DNA of 64,000 nucleotides from contig JABAKD010000028.1 in the NCBI GenBank assembly GCA_012845835.1, positions 11,685,241 to 11,749,240 on the forward strand. The letters are read 5' to 3'. The notes beneath the pieces were generated by a model. That model searched no databases. It was not told where the DNA came from and saw nothing but the letters and a program-made list of their open reading frames with translations. The first letter of the stretch is position 1. Every line of letters begins with the position of its first letter. The DNA comes from Undaria pinnatifida (taxonomy: Eukaryota; Sar; Phaeophyceae; Laminariales; Alariaceae). The position numbers and the translations under genes are program-made. Positions 33,401 to 45,074 of the stretch are shown one piece after another.

Positions 33401-34799
33401 ATTCAGAATAATTAATACTGCAAACACAATCTTTATCCACTAGACCCAGTGTTGTCAAGTTAAGAATTTCATGAACAACGGTCATCTCGATATTTGTTGT
33501 GCACATACTCCTTGAATACAGATGGTCCCGCAATGAAGAAATATTGAGTCAAGAGACTGGGCTTTCCGAAAAAAAAATTAAACTCCGCAAGAAACAGCCC
33601 AAACTGGGCGGAGAGATAGGAAACAGAATATAGGCCGGTACTATACACACCTGATGTTGATCGCTGGGATTCGCTCCTCCCCGCAGAAACGCCAGCACCA
33701 TTTCGAAGATGCGTGCAGAATCATCGTCCATCACAAGAATCTCGTCGCCACTCCTCCTCCGACCACGAGCCCAAAGCCTCCTCCGCTGCGACTCCTCGCA
33801 GGACGGAAGCACCTCCCTCCCGCAAATCTGCATTTCAATAGATACTTACAAAACTCAAAGGAGTGCGATATTTCGGATCTTGAACCCAAATTCCGCATCG
33901 CGATTTGAGAATTCGCAAACCACCCGATATAAAACTCAAAATCGCCTTTTCTTCCAGAAGTACGTGAGATATAAAACTCGGGTTATGTGCCAAGATACGA
34001 ACAATTCGGTGACAGTCCCGTAGCTCTCGGTCAGCTCCTCACTCCTCATATCACACACTGCACACCGCTGGTCGAAGGACGTGGCTGCTGCTGCTGCTGC
34101 TGTAGCTGCTGCTCCCCGTAGCTCGGCAGGCATCAGCGCCTGCATCTATGATGGGTTTGGGCATGAATGATGCCGCAGCGCGGACACGGCTCGCGCTCGT
34201 GGCGAGACACATTGTCACAGCTTGGGCCCACGCGACGCTGGCGGGCATCGGTATCTCGCTACTCCCACGACGTATCATCTACAGCAGTAGCAGTGCTCGT
34301 TAGATCCCTCAGCTTCCTGCTGATATTGCCGTGGGTAGAACCCATACCAAAACCCATGGCATCAGCGACGGCATTGAAATGTTGCGGCTGCCATGTGTTG
34401 CCTCCTTCCCTCTGTGCGTCCGGCGAGTTAATCGCTACCCGCTTGTTGCCGGGTTGGGGGCATACCTCTACTCCGTCACAAAAAAGTGTGGGTGGAGCAC
34501 TGGATGTTGTAGTGGTGCCTCTGAATCCGGGAATCTCGGGCATCGAGCCCTCCCTGCCACGGGAGCACCCACCTGCTGGGTGTATCCAACCCCGTCCCCG
34601 CGGCCATCGCTGCTGTTGTTGTCCATGTTGTCGCGGTGACGATCGTATGGTATCGTGGAGATGTGTTTTCCGGGGCGTGTCCAATCATGTCTGTCAGGAA
34701 TTCTGGCTCTCCTCAACAAATAAAAACATTAAAAATCGCGATGGGGAAAAAAAGCCCTGTGCGATTTTTCGCACTTGGGGAGTGTTTTGCGAACCACAG
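33401..34799. other. Gene-poor stretch with CTG microsatellite and repeated TATAAAACTC
   Basis: Short chance ORFs. TATAAAACTC occurs at 33928-33937 and 33970-33979. A CTG repeat lies at 34084-34115. Nothing else was recognised. Confidence 0.4.
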
Positions 34800-34840
34800 G
34801 TCGCGAAAATTTCGCGACTTCCGGCACGCGTATAAAACTC
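34800..34840 (+). promoter_or_regulatory. Palindrome plus TATA motif
   Basis: GTCGCGAAA/TTTCGCGAC at 34800-34818 is a perfect inverted repeat with a one-base centre. TATAAAACTC follows at 34831-34840, the third copy of that motif in about 900 bases. No clear gene follows on the plus strand. Confidence 0.35.
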
Positions 34841-34903
34841 CAGGTGCGCATGATTTGGCTCTAAACACCCAACATCGGGATCTTGTTGAGTTTTATAATT
34901 GTC

Positions 34904-35410
34904 TTATATCCTGCCGATCCTCGTGCGACCAGTCTTGCGACGACGAGCTGCATGCCGCCGACGAGAGCTGATGTTGCTGCTGGCAGAGTCGCTGCCGTTG
35001 TTGGGAGACTCGCTGCTGTTGTTGCTGGACGGCGCAAATGCCTCGCCGATACGAATGACTACGATGGTAGAGGTCACGGCTGCCCGGAACACCGGGAACA
35101 GAGCGGTCCCAACGACGAACAGTAGTGGCAGAAAGAAGGCCAGCATCCAGGGGGACATGGTGGTTCCTTCGTGTACGACGACAGTCTGCTGCACACCCTC
35201 TCCAGGATCAGTCTCTGTCTGTTCCTCCTCGGCCACCTCCTCTCCGCAAGCAGCCTCTGTCTCCTCGTCCTCGTCCACCTCCCACACGACTTCATCTCCG
35301 TCCACCTCATCCTCTATCTCGTCCACCTCCACTGCTTCGTTCTCATCGGCCTCGTCGTCGTGGTTCAGGGACAAAGGCTGGCACTTGTTCGAACTGGCGA
35401 GGTCGTACAA
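34904..35410 (-). CDS. Acidic protein fragment with one transmembrane segment
   Basis: Minus-strand open frame of about 168 codons: a Glu/Asp-rich N-terminal half, the motif DPGEGVQQTVVV, a hydrophobic WMLAFFLPLLFVVGTALF span and a Ser/Arg-rich tail. A related exon-like frame with DPGEEARQTVVV lies upstream on the same strand at about 35875-36045, so the two may be duplicated exons of one gene. No ATG-based model is certain and no family was recognised. Confidence 0.35.
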   Translation of the reverse strand: MYDLASSNKCQPLSLNHDDEADENEAVEVDEIEDEVDGDEVVWEVDEDEETEAACGEEVAEEEQTETDPGEGVQQTVVVHEGTTMSPWMLAFFLPLLFVVGTALFPVFRAAVTSTIVVIRIGEAFAPSSNNSSESPNNGSDSASSNISSRRRHAARRRKTGRTRIGRI

Positions 35411-35444
35411 AGCCGAGGCCTGTGTTTACGCAGTGTACCATGTG

Positions 35445-35720
35445 TTCAGGTTGGGTTTTCAGGTGGAATTTTCAGTTGGGGTTTTCAGGTTGGCTTTTCA
35501 GGTGGTGTTTTCAGGTGGGGTTTTCAGGTGGGGATTTCAGGTGGGGTTTTCAGGTGAGGTTTTCACGTTGGGTTTTCGGGTTGGGTTTTCAGGTGGGGAT
35601 TTCAGGTGGGGATTTCAGGTGGGGATTTCAGGTGGGGTTTTCAGGTGGGGTTTTCAGGTGGGGTTTTCAGGTGGGGATTTCTTGTGGGTTTTTCAGGTGG
35701 GGTTTTCTGGTGGGGTTTTC
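35445..35720 (+). repeat. 13-bp G-rich minisatellite
   Basis: About 21 units of GGTGGGGTTTTCA with variants, period 13. Related short blocks recur at 37576-37612 and 37771-37794. Because 13 is not a multiple of three, all frames encode similar Gly/Phe/Val repeats. Confidence 0.9.
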
Positions 35721-36277
35721 GTGACTCAGTTTGTCGAAGGCCAAACTTGTCTCAGAGTGTGTCCCCACGTCTCCGCCGCGGTCACAAGATGCCGTCCGCC
35801 GACCTTCCTTGCCGACAAGAGTCCACCCGTCCCAGACGGAGGCGTTGGCGTCCTCTGAGTAGAAGTTGTCGTCGTCACCCCATTATTCGTCGTCGTCCCG
35901 TGGATGGCTCCTCATGCTGGATACGCGGGAGGCCGCCTCGACCCCTACGACGACAGTCTGCCGGGCCTCTTCTCCAGGATCAGCATCTGCCTCCTCGATG
36001 TCGCCCACGTTCTCCACGACTTCATCTTCGCCCACTCCCCCTACCTACGTCATGATCAAAACGATAAAATGACACAACGAGACGTTCAGTGCCATTGGAG
36101 AACAGTGATCAAGGTGATGCGTCAAACAGAGAACTTCAGTAATTGCCGCTTGAATGCCACGTAGAACACGTGCGAGATTTCTAACATCGTTTTGACGTGT
36201 GTAAATCTGAGTGGAAATAAAAACGATGGCGCGAGACAGACAAAGCGATGGTTGGACTATTTTCTGTACACGAGGAG

Positions 36278-37435
36278 TCAGTGAACAACGCGCACCTCAG
36301 CAACTTCGCCAAACGCTCCACATGCCTCCGGGCCACTGCCGCCGAAATCAGACGATTCTGCACTCGGCGTCGATCCACCGTCAGCCGCCTCTGTGGCGTT
36401 TGCCTCGACCACGCTGGCCGACGGAGAGACCTCGTCGGTGCCACCCGAAGTCTCCGAGTCCGGCGTACCCCGAACGGCCTCCTCCGTGGCGTTTGCCTCG
36501 ACTGCGCCGGCCGATGGAGAGACCTTGTCAGTGCCACCCAGAGTCTCCGAGTCCGGCGTACCCGGAACGGGCTCCTCCGTGCCGTCTGCCTCGACCGCGA
36601 AGATCTCATCGACGCCGTCCACGAAAGCCTCGCTGAGAAGCAAGTGGTACCTTTCCTCGATCTCGACATCCTGAAGGGCGGCAAATCAAAACAATGCGTT
36701 GGTCAAAAATGAGTCCGACGTGAGCCTCAAACACATTTTTACATCCAAACAAAGAATATCACGGATTGTACCCCCAGACATCAACGAAGAACGAACGAGA
36801 CTTACCAGTGGCACTCCTCGAAGTGGAATCAGGGCCTTGAAGTGTCTGTAGCCGTCGTGCATCATCATGGGGCACTCTTCAGAGATGGGCATCGCGGCAT
36901 CACATGGAACCAAAAGGCCGTCTTCGTGTTTGACGATCCTGAATCCGTCCAACCCGAGGAACTTCGCCAGCAGCCGCACCGCCCGTCCGTCGAGATATCC
37001 AGTTGGGTGAAGTGTCACCAGCTCCCACATCGCCCTCGTCACAACCACCCACATCGGGTCGTGGATGACGTCGTCAAAGCTAGCCAGCTCTTCACCGTCC
37101 TTGAAGACGAATTAGTCGCCGCACGTGCTGACGATGCTAGCGCAAAGATATTGCACGTACACTCCCTCGCGTCCACTCCCTCGCGTTGTCCGTGAGCTCG
37201 CCGCTGACGGTTGCGAAAATCACCTCAAAGGGGATTCCTGCGGCGAACGTTGACAGGGCGATAACGCCGAGTAGCGCGCACAGACCGCCGCCACCGACAT
37301 CCAGCACCATGTACTGCGCCCCATCAGGCGTGAATTAAACGCGGTTGTTGTCATACAGCACTGGTGTCGCCTGCTTCTCTTTGCCGGCCTGCTTTTTGTT
37401 TTTGCCGCGCTGCTTCCCCCTTTTCCTGCTCATAT
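36278..37435 (-). pseudogene. OTU-like protease gene with acidic repeats (decayed)
   Basis: Minus strand. A Lys-rich start at about 37435 is followed after a stop by an AQYMVLDVGGGGLCALLGVIAL block, an MWVVVTRAMWELVTLHPTGYLDGRAVRLLA block, and GYRHFKALIPLRG before a GTAAGT donor near 36810. The next exon (from about 36672) has two copies of a GTPDSET..GGTD.VSPSA repeat and stops at 36278. Layout and motifs parallel exons 1-2 of the gene at 45075: a Cys-box, a His-box, then acidic repeats. Stops and frame changes upstream of 37054 mark it as a pseudogene. The OTU assignment is inference from that parallel. Confidence 0.45.
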
Positions 37436-37770
37436 TTCACCTGTTTCGACATGGATGGGTTCAAGTCAACGAACAGTTAGTGTGTCGTAATTTGTGTGCA
37501 AAGTGTAAGGGGCTGGGATATATTGTGTCAGAGATGGGTGGCGTAAGGATTGATTTAAGCCATCTTGTAACTTTTAGGTTGGGTTTTTGAGGTTGGGTTT
37601 TTGAGGTTGGGCTTTCCAAGGTAACTATTAATAGTGCCCCGCGAATGCTTTACAGGGAGTAGGTGGGGTGGTAGTAGAGTCAAGTGTGTGTGGTAGCAGT
37701 TGCAAGTGTAAATGGGTAAGTAGGGTGGCTGCTGTGAAGAGTTGGTGTCTTTTACAGGCAGTGTTAGGTT

Positions 37771-37826
37771 GAGGTTGGGTTTTCAGGTTGGGTTATGAGG
37801 GGAACCCAACCTGAACACCCAACCTC
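37771..37826. repeat. Long hairpin: 24-bp inverted repeat
   Basis: Arms 37771-37794 and 37803-37826 are complementary at 23 of 24 positions, with an 8-base loop. The arms contain the GGTTGGGTTTTCA motif of the nearby minisatellite. Confidence 0.85.
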
Positions 37827-37952
37827 AAAATGATTCTTCACCACTGAAAGTAGCTAGAAACGCCACCAGAGTCGAAAAATCCAGATTTTCTTATACAAAT
37901 TTCTTTGGCAGGCCCTTCCGCGCTATATTCAAGTAATTTTTCATTTTCGTTA

Positions 37953-38442
37953 ATTCGAGCGAAGCGAGTTTCTAATTCCCACCTGCGGTCCCCCCGTAAT
38001 AGCGCTCTACTCAAAAAGAAAAATTCGTGTGTTTGTACGCTTTAACTTGAATTTAGACTAGGTCACTAGGAAAATGAGTGCTGTGGTGATGGACCACACG
38101 AAAAAAAAAAAAAAAAACAGCACAACAGCACAGCGGGACACACGAGCACACAGAGCACACAAGCGACCGCCAACACGCACAGCGGTCGCACAGCAGTCAG
38201 CACCACACGCACAGCAGACAACCCAGGCAATTACAGAGCATTAAGGTACACGGTCATGGGCGTCTTCAACGCCGTCTAAGGAAACCAAAGATTTGCTCTT
38301 CTGCTGCAGATGCACGACCAATCAATTGCAAGTCAAACGTGGTACCCCTCGCAATCACACGAACCACTGGCCCGTGGGCGCACACGTCTGACGACAGTTA
38401 CATCTATCAGCTGTCGCTCGTTTTAGTGACAGCTACAATATC
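37953..38442 (+). mobile_element. Helitron-like element, copy B (inverted relative to copy A)
   Basis: Begins TTCGAGCGAAGCGAGTTTCT and ends with hairpin AGCTGTCGC/GTGACAGCT at 38409-38434. Both ends and much of the interior match the reverse complement of 16056-16921. It lacks the helicase fragment, so it is shorter and non-autonomous. Confidence 0.55.
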
Positions 38443-38446
38443 TTAG

Positions 38447-38785
38447 TTAAGATAAGAAACGGGCCCGAGAGAGAAAGTGCACAGATCGGTTTAGATCGCG
38501 CGCGTCCAACGAGGGCGCGACAGAAGGCGTCTCAATGAAAATAACATTTTGACTCACCCGCACACGTCGCGCCTCAGAGTTGTAGATCCGGTAGGACTTG
38601 CTTTCCTCACTGAATCCGACGGGCCGGCCTTCCCAAACACAATGCTCCAGCTTATTGGTGTGGACCTCTTCGTGCACGAACGCCCGGGACCCGATCACCC
38701 GGAGATGGCCGAGATAGATATCCTCGTCGTAGAGCGCCTTGTACGGCGTCCCGTTTTGCAGAGCTGCGTGAGGAGTCCGCCTTTT
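38447..38785 (-). pseudogene. Ty1/copia integrase fragment
   Basis: Minus-strand frame reading TPYKALYDEDIYLGHLRVIG, then KLEHCVWEGRPVGFSEESK, YRIYNSEARRVRVSQNVIF. These are the conserved blocks after the catalytic core of copia integrases (LRVFGCRAFVH..K..GxFVGY...YRI). It ends at a stop next to Helitron-like copy B. No other copia domain is present. Confidence 0.85.
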
Positions 38786-39789
38786 TCAGACCGCATCTCC
38801 ACTCGGACGCGCCGGCGTTCAGCAACAGCAGCTGGTAAGGCACCCTCTACTGTCAACTATGGCTTAGGGCCCGGCGGGGCCCCCCGGCCATCTTCCAGAC
38901 GAGTTAAAACTCCGCCGCGAGCCCGACGGCTGCAGCTCCTACTCTTGCCGACCCGCCGGCCCGCACGGTACCATTTGCGTCCGACAACGGCCACGCAGAG
39001 CCTTTGGGAACTCCTCCTACGGCTTACGCCTTCTCCTGGTGATACGACGACGGCACCTACAAGGTCGGATTCCTCGACGTCGCTGCTGAATTGCGGTTTG
39101 TGGATTCCGTCACGCGTTATTCGCATGCCGATTGGAAGCGAGGACAGCACGCTGAGCCGACGTGCCACGCCACGATACGTTACATCTCTATCGGCCGGCC
39201 GTCGGCCCTGCCACCCTACTTCTTGGCGTGCTACCCCTCACACAAGCGTCCATTCTTCTCAGATATCCAGGAGTTGGCGGGTAAGGGTCGACTACATATA
39301 TCCGACGACGACATCGTCCTACTCGTCCGTAACCCGACACGGCCGGCAACAAGGTCTGACAATCCCAACTCTGTGGGGCAAGCTGCTTGCTTGTTGAACG
39401 ATGAGCCAGTTCGCATCTACGTTCTCCTGCTCATGCGCCCTTGGACCATGCAAGCTTGTCACTCGACGGCCTCTTGTCATGTTGGCAACACGCGCACGTT
39501 GCGCATGCTGGGGCGTTTTTATTGGTGGATTGGCATGAGTGTGTGCACCCGGTGGTGGCTTCGCCACTGCTTGAAGTGCCAAGCGCGGAAAACCCCACGG
39601 CTGACTGTCCGCTGGCCCATTATCTCAATGCCTCTACCGGAAGGTCTAGGTGTCGCCGTCAGTGTTGACTACTTCGGCCCCCTTCCGGTCACACCACGAG
39701 GCAACACCTAAATCCTGCTGTTCACCGATCGCTTTAGTCTTCGGGCCGACATGCTCCCAGTCACTGCCGCTGAGTTCATCGCGGAGGGT

Positions 39790-39971
39790 ACAGCCAATAT
39801 CCTGGTGAACCAATACATCCCCTTGTGGGTGTGCCCGCGCACCATATACTCTCGGACAACGGACTGCAGTTCTGCTCCATACAGCCAATATCCTGGTGAA
39901 CCAATACATCCCCTTGTGGGTGTGCCCGCGCACCATATACTCTCGGACAACGGACTGCAGTTCTGCTCCAA
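39790..39971 (+). repeat. 91-bp tandem duplication inside the element 3 integrase
   Basis: CAGCCAATATCCTGGTGAAC begins at 39791 and again at 39882, and the copies are identical through the GACAACGG active-site region. A period of 91 shifts the frame. Confidence 0.95.
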
Positions 39972-40807
39972 GCTTTCACAAGCTGTATATAATCAGCTGT
40001 TGGGTGCACAAGGTTGCTACAAGCTCTTATCATCCCAGCTGTAACGGGGGTGTTGAGCGGGTAAACCACACCATGGCCCAAATGCTGGCTATGGTCGTGA
40101 ACGAGCGACGAGACGATTGGGACTTGCATCTGCCCCACGTAGAATTCGTTTACAACAATTCCGTCATCGCGGCGACGGATCTGGCGCCCAACGAGGTCCT
40201 CATGGGCAGATTCCCATGGCTCCCTTGACGGTTTTCGACCGTACTGGTGTCGTGGGACACCAGAGTCTGGCCCGTGACCACCTGGCCTATTGCGACTTGG
40301 CCACCGACCGTCAAAAGCGCGCAAACGACGTTGTCCGCGCACACTACGCCCTCACCGTTTCTCGTGTTAACCGCAGAAACTCCGCCCTCGCCGACGCGCT
40401 GCGTCCAGCACCTAACTTCGCTGTGAGTGGTTGGGCATGGGTGTACAATTCTACCATCCACCAGGGTGTGAAGGCGAACACCGACGCCAAGGTAGTCAAG
40501 GCAAAAACTCGCGTTCAACTGGACGGGCCCGTACAAGATCCTGGCAGTCGATCCCTTCTCCGCCGCCGAGACCCCGGACGGTTCGCAGCTTGGGAACAAC
40601 CTCCTCTATTTGGATCTCCCTCTCCGACATGCCCGGTTTGGACGCTCGTCGGCGTGTGGCCATCGACCGCTGCAAAACCTGCGCCGACCCCCACGATAGC
40701 GGGGACATGCCCAAATACCTACCGGCGGGGCTTACACAGTACGTGCTCAACAATTTTTTCCAAGAAGTCCCCGCCGTACCACGTCACTCAAGACGACGTT
40801 TCGACAC

Positions 40808-40986
40808 CCCTCCAACGGCTTGAGGTGGAGCAGATCACTGCTCATCAGTCGGTACGGGGGCGAGGTGGCGTCATCGCGGTGCTATACGAGACGCATTGGG
40901 CGGGATTCTCCGAACCTTCCTGGGAGCTAGAAATGAACCTCCACCTCTCCCGCTTCTACATCTTGCGTTATTGGGCCGGAACCCGG
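40808..40986 (+). pseudogene. Chromodomain of element 3
   Basis: The translated segment has VEQITAHQSVRGRGGVIAVL, an ETHWAGFSEPSWE block and LSRFYILRYW. This is the beta-strand and C-terminal helix pattern of chromodomains fused to gypsy integrases (chromoviruses), where they bind methylated histone tails. Confidence 0.8.
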
Positions 40987-41410
40987 GACCAGCACCATCA
41001 AAACAACCGCCTCTACCACCGAATGCGGATCGGGGCGGCACAGCGCGAGCTCTCCCGCAACAACGGGGAACGTTTCCTAGCGCCGGGCTACGCCTGTGTT
41101 CCCCGCGCCGATTGGCTCCGTCGCTATTACGACACAGTACTTCCTAAGGGAGCCCACTTTTGGTACAAGGTGAGACGAGGGGTTATTGCTTGGAAAAGTT
41201 AGCGCCAGCACTACCGAGGACAAGGTACACCTGGTCCGCTTTCTGGATGACCCGGGACCGACTAAATTTCCTCTACTCCCGGCGCGCTACACGACTTCGA
41301 CGGGAGCCGTACGAGGCTCTTGGTGCCTGCAAGTTCACATCGCCAGTGCGTTTCCTCGGGGAACCCAACGAAACGTAGACGAATCTCGATGCGCTGCCGT
41401 GGCCAGTTGA

Positions 41411-44400
41411 CTTTCAAGCCAACCACTGCTCCTCGATAGTTCCTCATTTTTTGGGGTTATGAGGTTTGAGTCTTCGTCTTTGGGTTGTTCGTAGTGTCCT
41501 GAGAGTTTTCGTCGGGTTTTGGAGCGGTTCTTTCCATTTTTTTTCTTACTGTCCTGCCGAGCCCCCTGCTCATTGCCGGGCCAGGGTTCGGGTAAAACGC
41601 CGCTATCTGAGGCGCAGGGCTGTCGCTTTTTCGTCGTTGTTCAATTTCGCCCTTCCGACGCCCTCCTCAGCCCAGAGCCGGGGGGCGACCAGGGTACCTT
41701 GTTCGCGCGTAACGTGGTCAGGGCTATAAGTACAGGTCTGTCTGTCATTTTTTATCTTTTGTGTGTTGTATTTGTTCTACTTTGTTTTTTCGACTGAACA
41801 CTTCCCCTCCTCGCGGGGCTGTAGGTGGTGCCACGTTCCATCCCGGGTATTTGTCGTTTCCTCGTCTAACCCCCCGCCATGCCGATGACCCGCGGGAGGT
41901 TTTTCGCATGACTTCTCCGTTGTGTTAGCGCCTGTGTTCCCCTCCATATCGACAAGGGCTCGCCTCGCCATAGTACCTTTTCTGTGGTTGGTTTGTCGTA
42001 GAGCCTTTCCTTTCCCCCCCGGCCACACCGGCGGTACGCGGCAGGTTCTAGAGCATTTCCTGCCCCCCCCGCCACACCGGCGGCACGCGGCAGGTTTTTG
42101 ATGGGTGACTTTGCCTCGTTGTAGAATCTGCGTTTCCTTCAACTGCTTTTCTTCGCGTTTCTCTGGCTCCATAACCAGACCTTTAGATGTGTGGGAGTGG
42201 GTTTTGAGGAGCCGCATCTTCGATTCATGGTCTAGTTCGTAGAAATGGAGTTTCCCCGAATCTCCCATATTTCTGCATGTGCGGCTCATCAGGGTGGTCT
42301 AGTGTTACGATACAGCCTCGAAAAGCCTGCAATTATATGAAATGAGATCATTTGGATGGGTTTCGTATGATATGGTTGGCGTTATAATCTCGAGAAAGTT
42401 AGGAAATAGATCGGAGGCACGTGCCCCCGATCTCAGAAGCCGTCCGAGGCTCTGGTAGAACCGAATAAAGCTACGACTACGAAGGCTAAGAATGTGAGTA
42501 CTCTCCGAGGACCTGCTCAATTGGCAGACCAGCAGGGGGGCACTCTGTGTCCCCGCCCAATACCCTTACACGGGTTGGAGACAATAAGGACCGTTCTGAC
42601 TTCAACAAAAAGACAAATCTCGGGAGTATACTTCCAGACAGGGCGGGTGCAAACAGGAGGAAGTTAGGAAGTGGAGATTGGAAGCAGCCGAGCGTCAGAA
42701 CGAGCGGCACAGAGCACGTCTTGCATCTCTCCGCGCGGGTGACGGGGCTCAAGGGACAGAGAGCGGGGAAAGCTTGAAAGATGACGATGAGCGCGGCAAG
42801 GGCAGCATGCACCACCCAGTCTCGATACATCAAGAAACATTGACGAACAGAGTGGCACACCGTGGTTAGGGTTCAACGATATATATATATATATAACATT
42901 CTCTTTGGCGCGATGGACAAACGTTTTCGGGTATATACGGTGCGCGTTTGGATAAAATCGGGTTTGATTCTATGTCAGTGTTCGACACGCCCCCAGGACG
43001 ACATCTGATTGGCTATGTGGATCGGTTCGACGTCTTTCAGCATTATTGTGCACACATATACACATTATGGGTTCACCGGGAGGGTGTTGGTGGACATTAG
43101 TTATTAGTTTTCTTCGGTTGTGTGCTGTGCTGTACTACTGCTGCATCAGGTACTACGTCTTGCTGCAGTAAAGAGTCGCACCGTCGTCGATCGCCCGCCG
43201 TCGCCCGATCGATCGCTCGCTCCCTCGTCGCTCGCCCACCGTCGCCCGCCCGTCGTCGCCACCGTCGGGCGGCCTTTGGCCGCCCTCGTCGCCCGCCCGC
43301 CGTCACTCGTTCACTCGCTTGCCCGCCGTCGTTCGATCGCACGCCGCTGCTCTTGTCATCCTTATTACCACGTACCGACCCTACTACAGCACCAGAGGTG
43401 TGTACAGATGTAAACTATATCGTTGAATCGAATGCATGCATCCCCAGCTCAGCTTAAGCCCAGCAATGCATAGCTGCCTTGCCTTCCGGTGCGATGGATG
43501 CTCTGTCGTGCTACGCCGTGCTTTCGTTCGAACATACAGCAGCACCAGGTATGACGCGAAGTAGTAAGTATCAGGTATGAGGTACCGCTATGCACGTATG
43601 TACGTACGTACGTACGTACGTACGTCTCGGTCCCCGTGTATGTTTGTTCTCCCCCCCGTAAATTACACCCGTACTGCTGGTCAGAACGTGACATCGCCAA
43701 CAAGCACACAGCATAGTACCCAGCACAAAGCAACTAGTTCTGCACGCAGCTGCTCTTGGCATTATCAATTCGCTAGTCGCACCAAGCTAAGGGCCTCTTC
43801 TTTCTAGGTCCCCTTTACATATAAACGTTTTCGATGCATTCTTCCCTGCGCGAGAGCCGGGCCCTTGTACATTATTGAACGCAAAAAAGAGAGCTTTACA
43901 TATATGTTCAATGTTGTTTTAGACGTTTTTTGTACAGCGTTTTGTGCTGCACAGCTATAGGAAGCGATACACGAAGCTATGCGAAGACCGAACGCGAGCT
44001 ACAGCAGGGAACCCAACGCCTTCTTGGCTCCCGCTCGCAGTGCCTGCTGCTTGTGTTGGCGGTGTGCGGATCCATACCACGTTGATACCACAGTGTACCA
44101 GACGTACCTGGTACAGCACACAGCACAGCACACAAGAGGCTGCCTGGTAGCTAGCTACCTGGCACTTATTATTAACTGTTTTTCTCTGGGTTGTGAGACT
44201 TTGCCCGGAAAACTCATCCATAGTTTCAAATAAGACCGCCTGCCGAAGGTACCTCAGAGCACTCAGCTGGAGCACCAGGGCCTGTACATGTTTGTATGAA
44301 GCGGCGACGACGCCAAAGATCGCACCAGCGCGTTGCGGTTGTTGTCACGTCCATGCGTTTGACTTCGAGCTACTACCACAGCAGTGACTGTTCCGAATCG

Positions 44401-45074
44401 ATTGGTCGAATGGAACTTTGAGAGGTATTGTTTTCGACCTGCCCCTTTTGAGGAAAAACAGAAATATTTTCTGGTAAAAGGATCGCAGTGCCTTTCCACT
44501 CAAAGCTTCGGCATTATCTGCAATAAAAGTCAAAACACCCGAGTCCTGGACTAAAACCAAATAAAACCCATTCCCAACATCTACCGTGAAAAGATTTTGA
44601 AATCTTGGCCTTCAACACCGCTTTTTGGCCAATTGATGTCATGGTAATCCAGATGGATTATCTGCCAATCGAGATGGATTATAGTAATCAAGATGGATTA
44701 TCCCCACCGTAAATCAAGTGAATATTTTTCCAAAATAACTTTTTTTTTCAAACTAATCGTGAGGATACCGTTGCACGCCATTCCTCCCCACACACTCGTT
44801 GACACATGTGTTCCCAAGGCATGACTATTCGTATTTTATATGTCGTGGGTTCGATACCCGGAGGGTGTATTTTTTTTTGCGGGAGTCCAGACTAATTTGC
44901 ATATCATTTTTTTTTTCTCCTCCTGTGCATGCTTTTTCTTCATTGCCTACCCTGCTTCTTTGATCACCACTTCTCACCTGTTATTACCGCACTCTCGATG
45001 CCTTTCCACGTGCCATTGGCAGGTGAAATAAGGAACAGATGAGTTAGAGTACTGTTGTTCGTTGTGGACGGCAG
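41411..45074. other. Gene-poor region with simple repeats
   Basis: No supported gene. It holds (AT)n at 42879-42896, a CGTCGCC-type low-complexity block at 43170-43340, (TACG)n at 43597-43624 and three AATCNAGATGGATTAT-type repeats at 44647-44702. CTG/CAG-rich text is scattered throughout. Confidence 0.5.

Larger units (their letters stand above)
39091..41410 (+). mobile_element. Ty3/gypsy element 3: integrase-chromodomain fragment
   Basis: Contains only the 3' part of Pol, spread over several frames: the HHCC finger (CHSTASCH..CLKCQ near 39458-39580), first Asp in SVDYFGPLP (about 39663), second Asp in LSDNGLQF (about 39945), Glu in NGGVERVNHT (about 40047), then a chromodomain and a Tudor-like tail ending at 41410. 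The TAA at 39709, a 91-bp duplication and a frameshift near 41180 make it a pseudogene. No RT or LTR was found. It belongs to a different gypsy lineage from elements 1 and 2. Confidence 0.85.

Noticed and set aside
35445-35720. CRISPR-like array
   Set aside because: The 13-bp units are directly adjacent with no spacers, so this is a minisatellite in a eukaryotic context.
35125-35858. Plus-strand ORFs with GFQVGFSGGVF repeats as a structural protein
   Set aside because: The repeats arise from reading the 13-bp minisatellite in all frames, and the upstream part is antisense to an acidic frame.
41411-42310. 3' LTR of element 3
   Set aside because: No convincing purine tract, TG...CA pair or second copy was found in the window.
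43597-43624. (TACG)n repeat as a regulatory array
   Set aside because: A plain tetranucleotide microsatellite with no associated gene.
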